DNA from: Bacteroidota bacterium
GTDB lineage: Bacteria; Bacteroidota; Ignavibacteria; Ignavibacteriales; Ignavibacteriaceae
Direction of reading: 5' to 3'
NCBI GenBank assembly: GCA_021796135.1
Contig: JAJYOQ010000064.1
Location: 1-13,637 of the forward strand
Length of the DNA stretch: 13,637 nucleotides
Part shown: positions 1-8,295 of the stretch, piece by piece
Layout of the letters: each line of letters begins with the position of its first letter
Position numbering within the stretch: position 1 is the stretch's first letter
Notes under the pieces: model-generated
The model's database searches: none
Told to the model about the DNA's origin: nothing
The model's input: the letters and a program-made list of their open reading frames with translations, nothing else
Made by a program: the position numbers and the translations under genes

Positions 1-1207
1 TTTTAATAAGTTGAATTTTTTCAGGATTACCAGGAAAAGATATTTTCAAGGTATCAAAGAAATATTTATTTATAAGATTAAATCCTAGTTCCTTTAAAGA
101 GAGCTCAAGAATTTTTGTAAGCTTATAAATTCTTTCAGAAATTTTATAAATGCCTGATGGACCATGATAGACAGCATACATTGAAGCCATAATTGCAAGA
201 AGCACCTGAGAAGTACAAATATTGCTGGTAGCTTTTTCTCTCCTAATATGCTGTTCCCTTGTTTGAAGAGCCATTCTTAAAGCACGGTGACCATGAGAAT
301 CAATGGAGACCCCAATGATTCTACCCGGAATTTGTCTTTTAAATTCATCTTTGGTAGCAAAATATGCAGCATGAGGTCCACCAAATCCCATCGGCACACC
401 GAATCGTTGAGTGCTTCCCACAGCAGCATCGGCACCGAATTCCGAAGGAGATTTTAATATTGATAAGCTTAAAAGGTCAGCAGCAACAATAGTATAAATA
501 TTTTTTGATTTTGCCTCGTTAAAAAACTCTGTATAGTCAAATATTTCTCCATTAGAATCGGGATATTGTACAATAACACCGAAGAATTCTTCATCCAATA
601 TTACATCGTTATGATCACCTATTACCAGATTTATATTTAGGGGTTTAGATCTTGTTTTCAAAATATCTATAGTTTGCGGGAAACAATCTTTAGAAACAAA
701 AAATTTATTAGCTTTATCATTTTTCCTCAATGAATGGAACATAATCATAGCTTCAGCGGCTGAAGTACCTTCATCGAGTAGTGAGGCATTTGCAATGCTC
801 ATACCTGTAAAATCGATAATCATTGTCTGAAAATTTAATAAAGCTTCCAGCCTGCCCTGAGCAATTTCGGCTTGATATGGTGTGTATTGAGTGTACCATC
901 CGGGATTTTCAAGCACATTTCTTTTAATTACTTCAGGAGTAATAGTCGGATAATATCCTAATCCAATATAAGATTTAAATACTTTATTTTTATTTGCAAG
1001 GGATTTTAGCCTGGAAATTAGTTCATACTCAGAAAGTTGTAAGTCAAGCTTTAATTCATCTTTCAGCATTATATGTTTTGGAATAGTTTCTTCGATAAGT
1101 TGATCGATTGAAGAAACTCCGATGGTTTTAAGTATTTCGGGCAATTCATTGTCTTTTGGACCGATGTGCCTGTTTTCAAATTTGTCCGGGTGAGGAAATA
1201 GGTTCAT
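1..1207 (-). CDS. gcvP: Glycine dehydrogenase (decarboxylating), P-protein of the glycine cleavage system, N-terminal 402 residues, partial
   Basis: The gene starts at an ATG (1205-1207) and runs off the left edge without a stop, so only the N-terminal part is present. GcvP decarboxylates glycine with PLP and passes the aminomethyl group to the lipoyl H-protein. Visible family motifs are RHIGP at residues 13-17, the block [20 protein letters not shown] from about 84, [20 protein letters not shown] after it, [12 protein letters not shown] near 143-154, [11 protein letters not shown], and [16 protein letters not shown] near 320. RHIGP and the [15 protein letters not shown] block are typical of the long fused P-protein (about 950 aa) rather than the split GcvPA subunit. 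The PLP lysine lies in the missing C-terminal half. No Shine-Dalgarno is visible. It follows rnc on the same strand after a 128-bp AT-rich gap, so it is probably a separate transcription unit. Confidence 0.95.
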   Translation of the reverse strand, partial: MNLFPHPDKFENRHIGPKDNELPEILKTIGVSSIDQLIEETIPKHIMLKDELKLDLQLSEYELISRLKSLANKNKVFKSYIGLGYYPTITPEVIKRNVLENPGWYTQYTPYQAEIAQGRLEALLNFQTMIIDFTGMSIANASLLDEGTSAAEAMIMFHSLRKNDKANKFFVSKDCFPQTIDILKTRSKPLNINLVIGDHNDVILDEEFFGVIVQYPDSNGEIFDYTEFFNEAKSKNIYTIVAADLLSLSILKSPSEFGADAAVGSTQRFGVPMGFGGPHAAYFATKDEFKRQIPGRIIGVSIDSHGHRALRMALQTREQHIRREKATSNICTSQVLLAIMASMYAVYHGPSGIYKISERIYKLTKILELSLKELGFNLINKYFFDTLKISFPGNPEKIQLIK

Positions 1208-1335
1208 AATAATCAATAATATTTAGTTAATAAAATTTTTGTCTTTAAAATTAAGCAAACTTCACCATCAATAAAATAATTATTTTTAAAAATTTAGAAT
1301 TTTAGACTCAAAAGAAATGTAAAAATTAGAAATAA
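1208..1335. other. AT-rich intergenic spacer between rnc and gcvP
   Basis: This 128-bp gap should hold the end of the fab-rnc transcript and the gcvP leader (both minus strand). I see no GC-containing hairpin followed by a T-run and no convincing -35/-10 pair. The AT-only palindrome AAATAATTATTT occurs twice, at 1274-1285 (extended by one base on each side) and at 1330-1341, the latter covering the rnc stop codon. In sequence this AT-rich the pair may be chance. Confidence 0.5.
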
Positions 1336-2127
1336 TTATTTGAAATTACTAATCTCTTGATGAATTTTTTGAAGGGCTTCATGTGCGGCATTTTGTTCGG
1401 CACTTTTCTTATTTCGCCCTTTTCCATATCCAATGATATTATCTCCGACAGTTACTGAAACAGAAAATATTCTGTTATGCTGGGGTCCTTCTTCATTCAA
1501 TACAACGTAGGCAGGTATAGGAAGTTTCTGTCCCTGAGCATATTCCAGCAGCTGGCTTTTAAAGTTTTCATCAATTAAATAAACTCCATCTTTCGAGTTC
1601 GGTTCTATTAGAACACGCTCAATAAAATGCTGAGCTGCTTCCAGCCCGTTATCGAGGTAAATGGCGCCAATTAAAGCCTCAAAAGCATCGGCTAATACTG
1701 TTTTCTGACCAGCTTGAAAGTTCGTTGAAAGGTTTTTACTAATTAATAAAAAATCGGCGAGTTTAATTCTATCAGCAGCATCTGCCAGAGCTAAACGGTT
1801 TACTAATTTTGAGCGAACCTTGGTTAAAAATCCTTCATCTTTTTCCGGGAATGATTCATAAAGGTATTCTGCTACCGAAAGACTTAGTACAGAGTCACCC
1901 AAAAATTCCAGTCTCTCGTTTGAGATATCATATCCGAAATTTTGTTCCAGGAAAGAGCGGTGCATAAGTGCTTGTATAAAAAAAGTTTTATTTTTTATAC
2001 TGATTCCAATAATCTTTTCTAATTCAGAAAATTTTTTTGCAGTTAAAAGGCGGGAAATAGCCTTAGATTTTTTCTGAGCTTCTCTCTGTTTTAATCTTTC
2101 AACTATCCAATCTAAAAATTTGCCCAA
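1336..2127 (-). CDS. rnc: Ribonuclease III
   Basis: This is the double-stranded-RNA endonuclease that processes rRNA precursors and structured mRNAs. The catalytic RNase III domain carries the signature NERLEFLGD at residues 70-78, with metal ligands E74 and D78. The second acidic pair is D147 and E150 in ADAFEALIGAIYLDNG. A double-stranded-RNA-binding domain fills about residues 188-257, ending in the typical GKGRNKKSAEQNAAHEAL block. The length of 263 aa exceeds the E. coli protein (226) because of a basic N-terminal extension of about 30 residues. The start is TTG at 2125-2127. It is supported by GAGGGA six bases upstream, lying inside the last codons and stop of fabF. Only 3 nt separate the two genes, so rnc is the last gene of the fab operon and probably translationally coupled to fabF. 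Confidence 0.96.
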   Translation of the reverse strand: MGKFLDWIVERLKQREAQKKSKAISRLLTAKKFSELEKIIGISIKNKTFFIQALMHRSFLEQNFGYDISNERLEFLGDSVLSLSVAEYLYESFPEKDEGFLTKVRSKLVNRLALADAADRIKLADFLLISKNLSTNFQAGQKTVLADAFEALIGAIYLDNGLEAAQHFIERVLIEPNSKDGVYLIDENFKSQLLEYAQGQKLPIPAYVVLNEEGPQHNRIFSVSVTVGDNIIGYGKGRNKKSAEQNAAHEALQKIHQEISNFK

Positions 2128-2130
2128 AGA

Positions 2131-3378
2131 CTATCCCTCAAATTTTTTAAATAGTATAGAAGCATTATGTCCTCCGAACCCAAAAGTATTACTTATTGCG
2201 CAGTAAATTTGTTTTGAAGTTGCAGTAATTGGACTATAATTTAAATCGCATTCCGGGTCAGGATTCGTAAGGTTAATTGTTGGCGGGATTAAATTGTTTT
2301 TTATAGATAGTACAGTTGCGACAGCTTCAATTCCTCCCGCAGCTCCAAGAAGATGTCCGGTCATTGATTTAGTCGAGCTTACTACTAATTTATATGCATG
2401 CTCGCCGAAAACTGTTTTTATAGCCGCAGTTTCGAATGAATCATTATAAGGAGTAGATGTTCCGTGGGCATTTATATATCCCACATCTTGTGGTAGTAAA
2501 TGAGCATCATTCAATGCTTCTTTCATAGAACGGACAGCACCTTCTCCTCCCGGAGCAGGAGCAGTAATATGGTATGCATCGCCGGTTAAGCCAATACCGC
2601 CGATTTCGACATAAATATTTGCACCGCGATTAACTGCATGTTCATATTCTTCTAAAATTAAAGTACCCGCGCCTTCGCCCATAACAAATCCATTTCGATC
2701 TTTATCAAATGGTCTGGAAGCTTCGAGATATCTGTCATTCCATCTTGATAGAGCTTTCATAGCGTTAAAGCCGCCTATAGACATTTCTGTTATTGCTGAT
2801 TCAGTTCCTCCGCATACCATAATATCGGCACTTCCTCGCTGAATAAGCATAAAAGCATCGCTAATAGAATGAGATGCCGTAGCACAGGCAGAAGTAGTAG
2901 CGTAATTTGGTCCTTTTAGGCCATATCTGATAGAAATCTGTCCGGCAGCCATATCTGAAATCATCATAGTTACAAAAAATGGGCTAATAGACCGAGGGTT
3001 TTTCTCTTCGTAGTAGTTCCAAAGCTGCTGTTGTAGAGTGACCATTCCCCCGATTCCGCTGCCATAAATAACGCCGAACCTATCTTTATTGATATTTTCT
3101 AAATTTAATCCTGAGTCATTAATTGCCATTTCGGAAGTAGCAAGAGCGAAATGGGTAAATGGATCCATCCGTTTAATGCTTTTTTTATCAATATAATTCT
3201 CAGGGACAAAGTTTTTTACTTCAGCAGCGAACTGAGTTTCAAACTTTGAAGCATCAAACTTTGTAATCGGACCAACACCGTTTTTGCCTTTTGTTAATCC
3301 GTCCCAAAATTCTTCAACACCAATTCCTATAGGAGTAATTGCTCCCAAACCAGTAACAACTACTCTACGACCAGCCAT
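2131..3378 (-). CDS. fabF: 3-oxoacyl-[acyl-carrier-protein] synthase II (KAS II)
   Basis: This enzyme elongates acyl-ACP by decarboxylative condensation with malonyl-ACP in the cytoplasm. The thiolase-fold Cys-His-His triad is complete: C165 in TTSACATASHS, H305 in NAHGTSTPYND and H342 in STKSMTGHLLGAAGG. The C-terminal NTFGFGGHNAS block is present. I place the start at the ATG 3376-3378, giving 415 aa, the usual FabF length, because GGAG lies six bases upstream and the protein then begins MAGRRVVVTGLG. The open frame extends eight codons further to a TTG at 3402, but this has no matching ribosome site. The gene follows acpP across an 88-bp gap that holds a terminator-like hairpin, so its expression may be lower than that of acpP. 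Confidence 0.97.
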   Translation of the reverse strand: MAGRRVVVTGLGAITPIGIGVEEFWDGLTKGKNGVGPITKFDASKFETQFAAEVKNFVPENYIDKKSIKRMDPFTHFALATSEMAINDSGLNLENINKDRFGVIYGSGIGGMVTLQQQLWNYYEEKNPRSISPFFVTMMISDMAAGQISIRYGLKGPNYATTSACATASHSISDAFMLIQRGSADIMVCGGTESAITEMSIGGFNAMKALSRWNDRYLEASRPFDKDRNGFVMGEGAGTLILEEYEHAVNRGANIYVEIGGIGLTGDAYHITAPAPGGEGAVRSMKEALNDAHLLPQDVGYINAHGTSTPYNDSFETAAIKTVFGEHAYKLVVSSTKSMTGHLLGAAGGIEAVATVLSIKNNLIPPTINLTNPDPECDLNYSPITATSKQIYCAISNTFGFGGHNASILFKKFEG

Positions 3379-3430
3379 TAAAGACTCCGATAAGCTCACC
3401 AATTAAGAGGTTAATCAATCAAAGAGAGTA

Positions 3431-3458
3431 AATAAAAAGTCGAGATGCAAATCCCGAC
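3431..3458 (-). terminator. Intrinsic terminator or attenuator directly downstream of acpP
   Basis: Read on the minus strand, GTCGGGAT (3458-3451) pairs with ATCTCGAC (3446-3439) around a TTGC loop. This gives an 8-bp stem with one G-U pair. It is followed at once by TTTTTATT (3438-3431). The stem begins 8 nt after the acpP stop codon and lies well before the fabF start. The form is that of a Rho-independent terminator. Since fabF and rnc continue on the same strand with no obvious new promoter, partial read-through is the likely role, raising acpP relative to fabF-rnc. Its efficiency is not known from sequence. Confidence 0.7.
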
Positions 3459-3466
3459 CTAATAAA

Positions 3467-3703
3467 TTACTTCCCTAGTTTTTCTTTTAAGTATCTAACC
3501 GCATCACCGACAGTGCCGATTTTTTCAGCATCTTCATCAGGTATAGAAACCTGAAAAGCGCTTTCAAAACCCATAACTAATTCAACTATATCAAGTGAAT
3601 CAGCACCTAAATCGTTTGTAAAAGAAGCTTCAGGCGTTATCTGTGATTCTTCAACACCTAATTTATCGATAATTATTTCTTTAACTTTAGCTTCAACGTC
3701 CAT
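3467..3703 (-). CDS. acpP: Acyl carrier protein
   Basis: A 78-aa acidic carrier protein that holds growing acyl chains on a 4'-phosphopantetheine arm and serves FabD, FabH, FabG, FabF and PlsX, all encoded in this operon. The modification serine is S36 in the canonical [12 protein letters not shown] motif. Length and the four-helix pattern match standard AcpP. The start ATG (3701-3703) has a strong GGAG seven bases upstream, the clearest ribosome site in the operon, consistent with the high level at which ACP is usually made. The gene lies 50 nt after fabG and is followed after 8 nt by a terminator-like hairpin, so it may be punctuated as the most abundant message of the unit. Confidence 0.98.
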   Translation of the reverse strand: MDVEAKVKEIIIDKLGVEESQITPEASFTNDLGADSLDIVELVMGFESAFQVSIPDEDAEKIGTVGDAVRYLKEKLGK

Positions 3704-3753
3704 TTGTATCTCCTACTATTTTATTTGGTTAATAAATTAAATTAAAAAAACTT

Positions 3754-4497
3754 TTACATTACCATACCGCCGTCAACAGAAATCACCTGACCGGTAATAT
3801 AGTCAGAATCTGAAGAAGCTAAAAATGAAACCACTTTTGCTACATCTTCTGGCGATCCGATTCTTTTTACCGGAATTTGAGATATAATTGCTTCTTTCTG
3901 TTTATCATTCAATTTTTCAGTCATATCAGTCAAAATATACCCCGGAGCAACAGCATTCACAAAAATATTTCTAGATCCCAATTCTTTCGCTGTAGATTTT
4001 GTAAATCCTATTATTCCTGCCTTAGAGGCAACATAATTTGCCTGTCCAGGATTGCCAATTATAGCCACAACAGAAGAAATATTTATTATTTTTCCATATC
4101 GCTGACCAAGCATCGGCTTAATTGAAGCTTTGGTATAATTAAAGACGCTTTTTAAATTTGCATTAATAACTTTATCAAAATCACTTTCGGACATTCTAAG
4201 CAATAGATTATCTTTAGTTATTCCCGCATTGTTCACTAAAATATCTAAACCACCTATATTTTCCAAAGAAAAATTAATAGTTTTTTCAGCCTCTGAAAAA
4301 GATGCTGCATCGGCTTTAATACCTAATACTTTAACTCCAAAATTTTCGCATTCAGATTCTAATAATTTAGCTGCATCAGCTGAATTCTGATAAGTAAAAA
4401 TAACATTACATCCATTTTTTGCCAGGTCAAGGACGATAGCTCTGCCGATACCTCTGGCTCCTCCGGTGACAATAGCTTTTTTATCTTTTAGTTTCAT
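3754..4497 (-). CDS. fabG: 3-oxoacyl-[acyl-carrier-protein] reductase
   Basis: This is the NADPH-dependent reductase of 3-oxoacyl-ACP, a classical short-chain dehydrogenase of 247 aa. The cofactor motif TGGARGIG is at residues 11-18 and NNAG at 89-92. The catalytic set N114, S142, Y155 and K159 (in NISSVV and NYVASK) is complete. The C-terminal ITGQVISVDGGMVM is typical of FabG. The ATG start (4495-4497) overlaps the TGA of the upstream DUF3109 gene by 4 nt (ATGA), indicating translational coupling. Position between fabD and acpP supports fabG rather than another short-chain dehydrogenase. Confidence 0.97.
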   Translation of the reverse strand: MKLKDKKAIVTGGARGIGRAIVLDLAKNGCNVIFTYQNSADAAKLLESECENFGVKVLGIKADAASFSEAEKTINFSLENIGGLDILVNNAGITKDNLLLRMSESDFDKVINANLKSVFNYTKASIKPMLGQRYGKIINISSVVAIIGNPGQANYVASKAGIIGFTKSTAKELGSRNIFVNAVAPGYILTDMTEKLNDKQKEAIISQIPVKRIGSPEDVAKVVSFLASSDSDYITGQVISVDGGMVM

Positions 4498-5084
4498 GCT
4501 ACTTCTTTTGAACTTTCATTTGAAAGATATTCCTTTTTATATTCTTCAAGCTCCAAAAAACCATCATCGCCGAATAAATGTATTAGTTCTTCCCTGCATG
4601 CATCATAAATTGAAATATCTTTATCTTGAAGTTTATTACAAGTTTTTAATCTATTTATGTGGTCATCATCAATTGTTAGAGCGCCTTCAAATATAGTAAG
4701 AGGAAACAGTACGCAATATAATGGTTTGTAAGCCCATTTGTGCTTATTTTCAGCAAGCGCAAGTTTTTGTAGAGAACATAGACCGTTTTTATCAAGGAAA
4801 ACACATTTTTTGTTATAAAGTTCTGTTCCTACAGCGACTCCGGATTCAAAATCCTCATCCTTTTCAGGAGCTTCGAACCATTTTTCTATATCAGTAGGTT
4901 GGGAATCATCCATAATCGGGATAATTTTATCTTTAATATCCATTATTTTCTGATGTTCTTTCATGTCTGTATAAACCCCATAATAGCAACATTCCCCGTT
5001 ACATCTACATCCAAATTTAAAAGTAAAAATAGCCGGATCAATCTTAATTCCTTTTATTTCCCTTGGTTCAATTTTGTTGTTCAA
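4494..5084 (-). CDS. DUF3109-like cysteine-rich protein embedded in the fab operon
   Basis: A 196-aa soluble protein of unknown function. The cysteines are arranged as C26-x-C28-x3-C32-C33, followed by C94 (KKCVFLD), C103 (NGLCSLQ) and C124 (PLYCVLFPL). This layout, together with the segment Lys-Cys-Val-Phe through Cys-Val-Leu-Phe-Pro-Leu, resembles DUF3109 / YkgJ-type CxxxCC proteins, which are suspected metal or Fe-S binders. I infer metal binding only from the cysteines. The start is TTG (5082-5084): GGAG lies seven bases upstream, the next ATG is 40 codons in, and it overlaps the fabD stop as TTGA. Its own stop overlaps fabG as ATGA. It is thus translationally coupled on both sides to fatty-acid genes. 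A role in fatty-acid synthesis is possible but unproven. Confidence 0.8.
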   Translation of the reverse strand: MNNKIEPREIKGIKIDPAIFTFKFGCRCNGECCYYGVYTDMKEHQKIMDIKDKIIPIMDDSQPTDIEKWFEAPEKDEDFESGVAVGTELYNKKCVFLDKNGLCSLQKLALAENKHKWAYKPLYCVLFPLTIFEGALTIDDDHINRLKTCNKLQDKDISIYDACREELIHLFGDDGFLELEEYKKEYLSNESSKEVA

Positions 5085-5995
5085 AGATATTTCTCCACAT
5101 CAGAATATTTATCAATACCGAAACATTTTACATCCGGGTTTATTCTTTTAACTAATCCTTGCAGAACTTTACCCGGACCAATTTCATAGAATTCTTCAAT
5201 TCCGTCATTAATCATATTAGTTATAATTTCACTCCAGCGAACAGGAGATGTAAGTTGTTCAACCAGCAATTTTTTAATATCGTCTTTATTTAATACCGGT
5301 TTAGCAGTCACATTAGCGTAGACAGGAAATCTTGCATCATAAATGGGTGTATTATTAAGGACATTTAAAAGATCAACTTTAGCAGGTTCCATTAAAGGAG
5401 AATGAAAGGCACCGCTTACAAAAAGTTCTTTTACCAACTTGGCGCCATTTGTTTTACAGATTTCCATAGCTTTTTTCACCCCATTGATTGAACCTGAGAT
5501 GACAATTTGTCCCGGGGCATTAAAATTTGCAGCCTGTACCAGCCCGACTTCAGAGGCTTCATTACAGCACTCAATAACTTTATTAGGATCCAAACCGACT
5601 ATAGCTGCCATAGTTCCTTGAGATTGGACACCAGCTTTCTGCATAGCTAATCCACGAGCTCTCACTAATTTTATTGCATCATAAAATTGAAGAGATCCTG
5701 CTGAGACCAATGCAGAATATTCTCCCAAAGAATGTCCAGCTGAAGCATCGGCATTTAACGTCCTGATTAAATTAGCTAATATAATACTGTGTAAGAAAAT
5801 AGCCGGTTGAGTAAATTCTGTTTGTTTTAGCTGATCTTCAGGTCCGGAGAATAATACATATGATAGGTTTAATCCCAGAGCTTCATCGGCAGTTTTAATC
5901 ATTTCTTTAGCCTCTACCGAATTCTCGAAGAGATCTTGCGCCATACCGACGTATTGAGAGCCTTGTCCGGGAAATAAAAAAGCTTTTTTTGACAT
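5081..5995 (-). CDS. fabD: Malonyl-CoA:ACP transacylase
   Basis: Transfers malonyl from CoA to AcpP, giving the extender unit for FabH and FabF. The 304-aa protein opens with LFPGQGSQYVGM (7-18). The nucleophile is S89 in AGHSLGEYSAL, the malonyl-carboxylate-binding arginine corresponds to R114, and the catalytic histidine is H198 in GAFHSPLM. Length is normal for FabD (about 305). The ATG (5993-5995) has no clear Shine-Dalgarno. The gene lies 33 nt after fabH and its TGA overlaps the TTG start of the DUF3109 gene by 4 nt. Confidence 0.97.
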   Translation of the reverse strand: MSKKAFLFPGQGSQYVGMAQDLFENSVEAKEMIKTADEALGLNLSYVLFSGPEDQLKQTEFTQPAIFLHSIILANLIRTLNADASAGHSLGEYSALVSAGSLQFYDAIKLVRARGLAMQKAGVQSQGTMAAIVGLDPNKVIECCNEASEVGLVQAANFNAPGQIVISGSINGVKKAMEICKTNGAKLVKELFVSGAFHSPLMEPAKVDLLNVLNNTPIYDARFPVYANVTAKPVLNKDDIKKLLVEQLTSPVRWSEIITNMINDGIEEFYEIGPGKVLQGLVKRINPDVKCFGIDKYSDVEKYL

Positions 5996-6028
5996 ATAAA
6001 GAAAATTAAAATTTATTTCTTAACATAA

Positions 6029-7030
6029 TTAAATTGACCAAACCAAATAAATAGCGCCCCAAGTAAAGCCAGCTCCAAAAGCAGAAAGTATCAATTTATC
6101 GCCTTTTTTAATTTTACCATCTCTGTAATATTCAGTAAGGCAAAGAGGAATTGTTGCTGCTGTAGTATTACCATAACGATCAATATTAATCATAACCTTA
6201 TCTTTACTTAAGCCCATTCTTTCAGCAGTAGCATCAATTATACGCAAGTTAGCCTGATGAGGGACAAGATAAGCTATATCTTCAGAAGATAAATTATTTT
6301 TTTGCATTATTTCATAAGAGATATCAGCCATACCTTTAACAGCCACTTTAAACACTGCTTTGCCGTCCTGAAAAATATAATGCATTTTTTTGTCAACAGT
6401 TTCATGAGTAGGCGGGTTAAGACTGCCTCCTCCGCTCATATACAATGCATTCTTACCTGAGCCATCAATTCTTAAAAGAGAATCCTGTAAACCGAACGCT
6501 TTATCTTCGGAAGGTTCAATTAAAACAGCCGAGGCGGCATCACCGAACAGGATACAATTATTACGATCAGTATAATCAGTAATCGAGCTCATTTTATCGG
6601 CACCGATTACCATTACTTTTTTATATCTTCCGCTTTCAACCAACGAGCATCCAGTTTGAAAAGCAAATAAAAAGCCAGAGCAAGCAGCAGAAAGGTCAAA
6701 GCCCCAGGCATTTTTTGCCCCAATATTATTTTGTACTAAGCAAGCTGTAGCAGGGAAAAACATATCCGGAGTAACCGTTGCAACAATAATGACATCAATT
6801 TCATCGGCAGTCATATTCTTGCTTTTCAACAAATCTTCAGCAGCTTTTGTAGCTAAATCGCTTGTTGCACCATTTTCCAATAACCTTCTTTCGCGAATTC
6901 CTGTGCGAGTACGAATCCATTCATCATTAGTATCAACAATTTTTTCAAAGAATGCATTATCCATTATCTTTTCAGGAACATACATACCGACGCCTGTGAC
7001 AACTGCATTAAATTTTCTATCTTTTTCCAT
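6029..7030 (-). CDS. fabH: 3-oxoacyl-[acyl-carrier-protein] synthase III (KAS III)
   Basis: Starts fatty-acid synthesis by condensing an acyl-CoA primer with malonyl-ACP. The catalytic triad is visible as C117 (DLSAACSGF), H258 (VPHQANLRII) and N288 (YGNTTAATIPL). The N-terminal TNDEWIRTRTGIRERR (34-49) and C-terminal LSAFGAGFTWGA blocks are classic. At 333 aa the length is normal. The primer (acetyl or branched acyl-CoA) cannot be read from sequence alone. The ATG start (7028-7030) has no strong ribosome site. The gene is 10 nt downstream of plsX, in the standard plsX-fabH order. Confidence 0.97.
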   Translation of the reverse strand: MEKDRKFNAVVTGVGMYVPEKIMDNAFFEKIVDTNDEWIRTRTGIRERRLLENGATSDLATKAAEDLLKSKNMTADEIDVIIVATVTPDMFFPATACLVQNNIGAKNAWGFDLSAACSGFLFAFQTGCSLVESGRYKKVMVIGADKMSSITDYTDRNNCILFGDAASAVLIEPSEDKAFGLQDSLLRIDGSGKNALYMSGGGSLNPPTHETVDKKMHYIFQDGKAVFKVAVKGMADISYEIMQKNNLSSEDIAYLVPHQANLRIIDATAERMGLSKDKVMINIDRYGNTTAATIPLCLTEYYRDGKIKKGDKLILSAFGAGFTWGAIYLVWSI

Positions 7031-7040
7031 TATATATTAA

Positions 7041-8075
7041 TTAGTTTATATTTGAGTAATTTTTTATTGAATTTTCAATTTTTTCAATTAGTTTTTTTTC
7101 ATACATTTCATGAGCACGGATAACCATATTTTTAATAGCCCTGGGAGTGCTAGAACCGTGTCCGATAATGCTAATCCCATTCACACCAAGCAGCGGAACA
7201 CCGCCATATTCTTCATAATCAAAATCTTTGAGAACAGTTTTCAAGCTGCTTTTGACCAGACCCATCTTTAATTTATTAAGAATTCCTTCATTAGCATAAG
7301 TTTTAAATTTGAACTTTAGAAAATCGAGAACACTTTCCCCGAACTTGATAACAATATTCCCCACAAACCCGTCGCAAACTACTATATTAGCCGTTCCTTT
7401 GAGAATATCTCTTCCTTCAACATTTCCAATAAAATTCAGATTAGTTTTTCTAATTAATTCAGAAGCAGCTAAAGACAATTCATTGCCTTTAGTATCTTCT
7501 TCTCCCACGCTTAATATTCCGATAGTGGGGTTTTCTACTCCATAAATTTCTTTAGTAAAAATTGTTCCCATAATAGCATATTCGAGAAGATGACGCGGTT
7601 TAGAGTCAACGCTTGCGCCGACATCAAACAACATAGACACGCCAGCTTCATTCGGCATTGCCTGTCCTATTGTCGGTCTGCCGACACCCGGGATTCTGCC
7701 AATAATTAAAGTTGAAGCAGCCATCATTGCTCCGGTATTGCCGGCGCTAACAAAAGCATCGGCTTTTTTGTCTTTAACTAAATTTGCACCGACTACTATA
7801 GAAGAATTTGGTTTTAATTTAATTGCATTAACCGGAACATCAGCCATTTCAATAACATCATCAGCGTGGATTATATTATTTTCATCAAAGTTGAGTTTGT
7901 CTTTGAAAATGACATCCTTTATAGCAGATTTTTTCCCAACTAATAGAAGTTCAAAATTTTTTTTTTCTTCAAAAGCCTGTATTGCACCCGTAATAGCATT
8001 ACGGGGAGCAAAGTCACCCCCCATTGCATCCACAGCAATTCTGCATATAGGATTTTGTGATTCAGGATTGTGCAT
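7041..8075 (-). CDS. plsX: Phosphate acyltransferase PlsX
   Basis: Converts acyl-ACP to acyl-phosphate, the donor used by PlsY for glycerol-3-phosphate acylation, and so links this operon to phospholipid synthesis. The 344-aa protein begins with the signature AVDAMGGDFAP (about residues 14-24). Conserved blocks follow: VSAGNTGAMMAAS, LFDVGASVDSKP, IGILSVGEEDTKGNEL, GNVEGRDIL, VVCDGFVGNIVIKF and GVNGISIIGHGSS. Length and all blocks match PlsX. It lies between rpmF (20 nt upstream) and fabH (10 nt downstream). A PlsY partner is not in the window. Confidence 0.97.
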   Translation of the reverse strand: MHNPESQNPICRIAVDAMGGDFAPRNAITGAIQAFEEKKNFELLLVGKKSAIKDVIFKDKLNFDENNIIHADDVIEMADVPVNAIKLKPNSSIVVGANLVKDKKADAFVSAGNTGAMMAASTLIIGRIPGVGRPTIGQAMPNEAGVSMLFDVGASVDSKPRHLLEYAIMGTIFTKEIYGVENPTIGILSVGEEDTKGNELSLAASELIRKTNLNFIGNVEGRDILKGTANIVVCDGFVGNIVIKFGESVLDFLKFKFKTYANEGILNKLKMGLVKSSLKTVLKDFDYEEYGGVPLLGVNGISIIGHGSSTPRAIKNMVIRAHEMYEKKLIEKIENSIKNYSNIN

Positions 8076-8095
8076 TGAAAAGGTTTTGGGTATTA

Positions 8096-8275
8096 TTAGC
8101 TTTTAGGCAAAAACATTGAGCGTTCATTATAATATCCACAGGAAGGGCAAGCGCGATGTGTTAATTTTAACTCACCACAATGCGAACAGGTTCCCATAGA
8201 AGGCGCAGACGCTTTATAATGTGTTCTTCTTTTGTCTCTTCTGCTTTTTGACCATCGTCTTTTAGGATTTGGCAT
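8096..8275 (-). CDS. rpmF: 50S ribosomal protein L32
   Basis: A small gene of 59 codons, start ATG 8273-8275 and stop TAA 8096-8098. The product begins [20 protein letters not shown], the standard basic L32 N-terminus. It has a zinc ribbon with C30-x2-C33 (TCSHCGEL) and C43-x2-C46 (ACPSCGYYN). All four cysteines are kept, so this is the zinc-binding (C+) form. It sits between the DUF177 gene and plsX with 20 nt on each side, the order seen in many bacteria. A weak GGAA precedes the start. L32 is part of the large ribosomal subunit, and co-transcription with plsX-fab genes couples ribosome and membrane synthesis. Confidence 0.97.
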   Translation of the reverse strand: MPNPKRRWSKSRRDKRRTHYKASAPSMGTCSHCGELKLTHRACPSCGYYNERSMFLPKS

Positions 8276-8295
8276 ATTTTTTCCGTTATATTTTG

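Noticed and set aside
1..1207. Split glycine dehydrogenase subunit 1 (gcvPA)
   Set aside because: The RHIGP N-terminus and the [15 protein letters not shown] block are typical of the long fused P-protein. The missing C-terminal half is due to the window edge.
1274..1341. Two copies of the palindrome AAATAATTATTT between gcvP and rnc as a possible operator pair or terminator
   Set aside because: They are composed only of A and T in a very AT-rich gap, have no GC stem, and one overlaps the rnc stop codon. Chance is likely.
7738..8106. 122-codon plus-strand open frame opposite plsX
   Set aside because: It is fully antisense to the clearly conserved plsX and has no recognisable motif. The same applies to other plus-strand frames inside the fab operon (3877-4125, 4466-4696, 4899-5189, 5439-5621, 6789-7040, 7309-7545).
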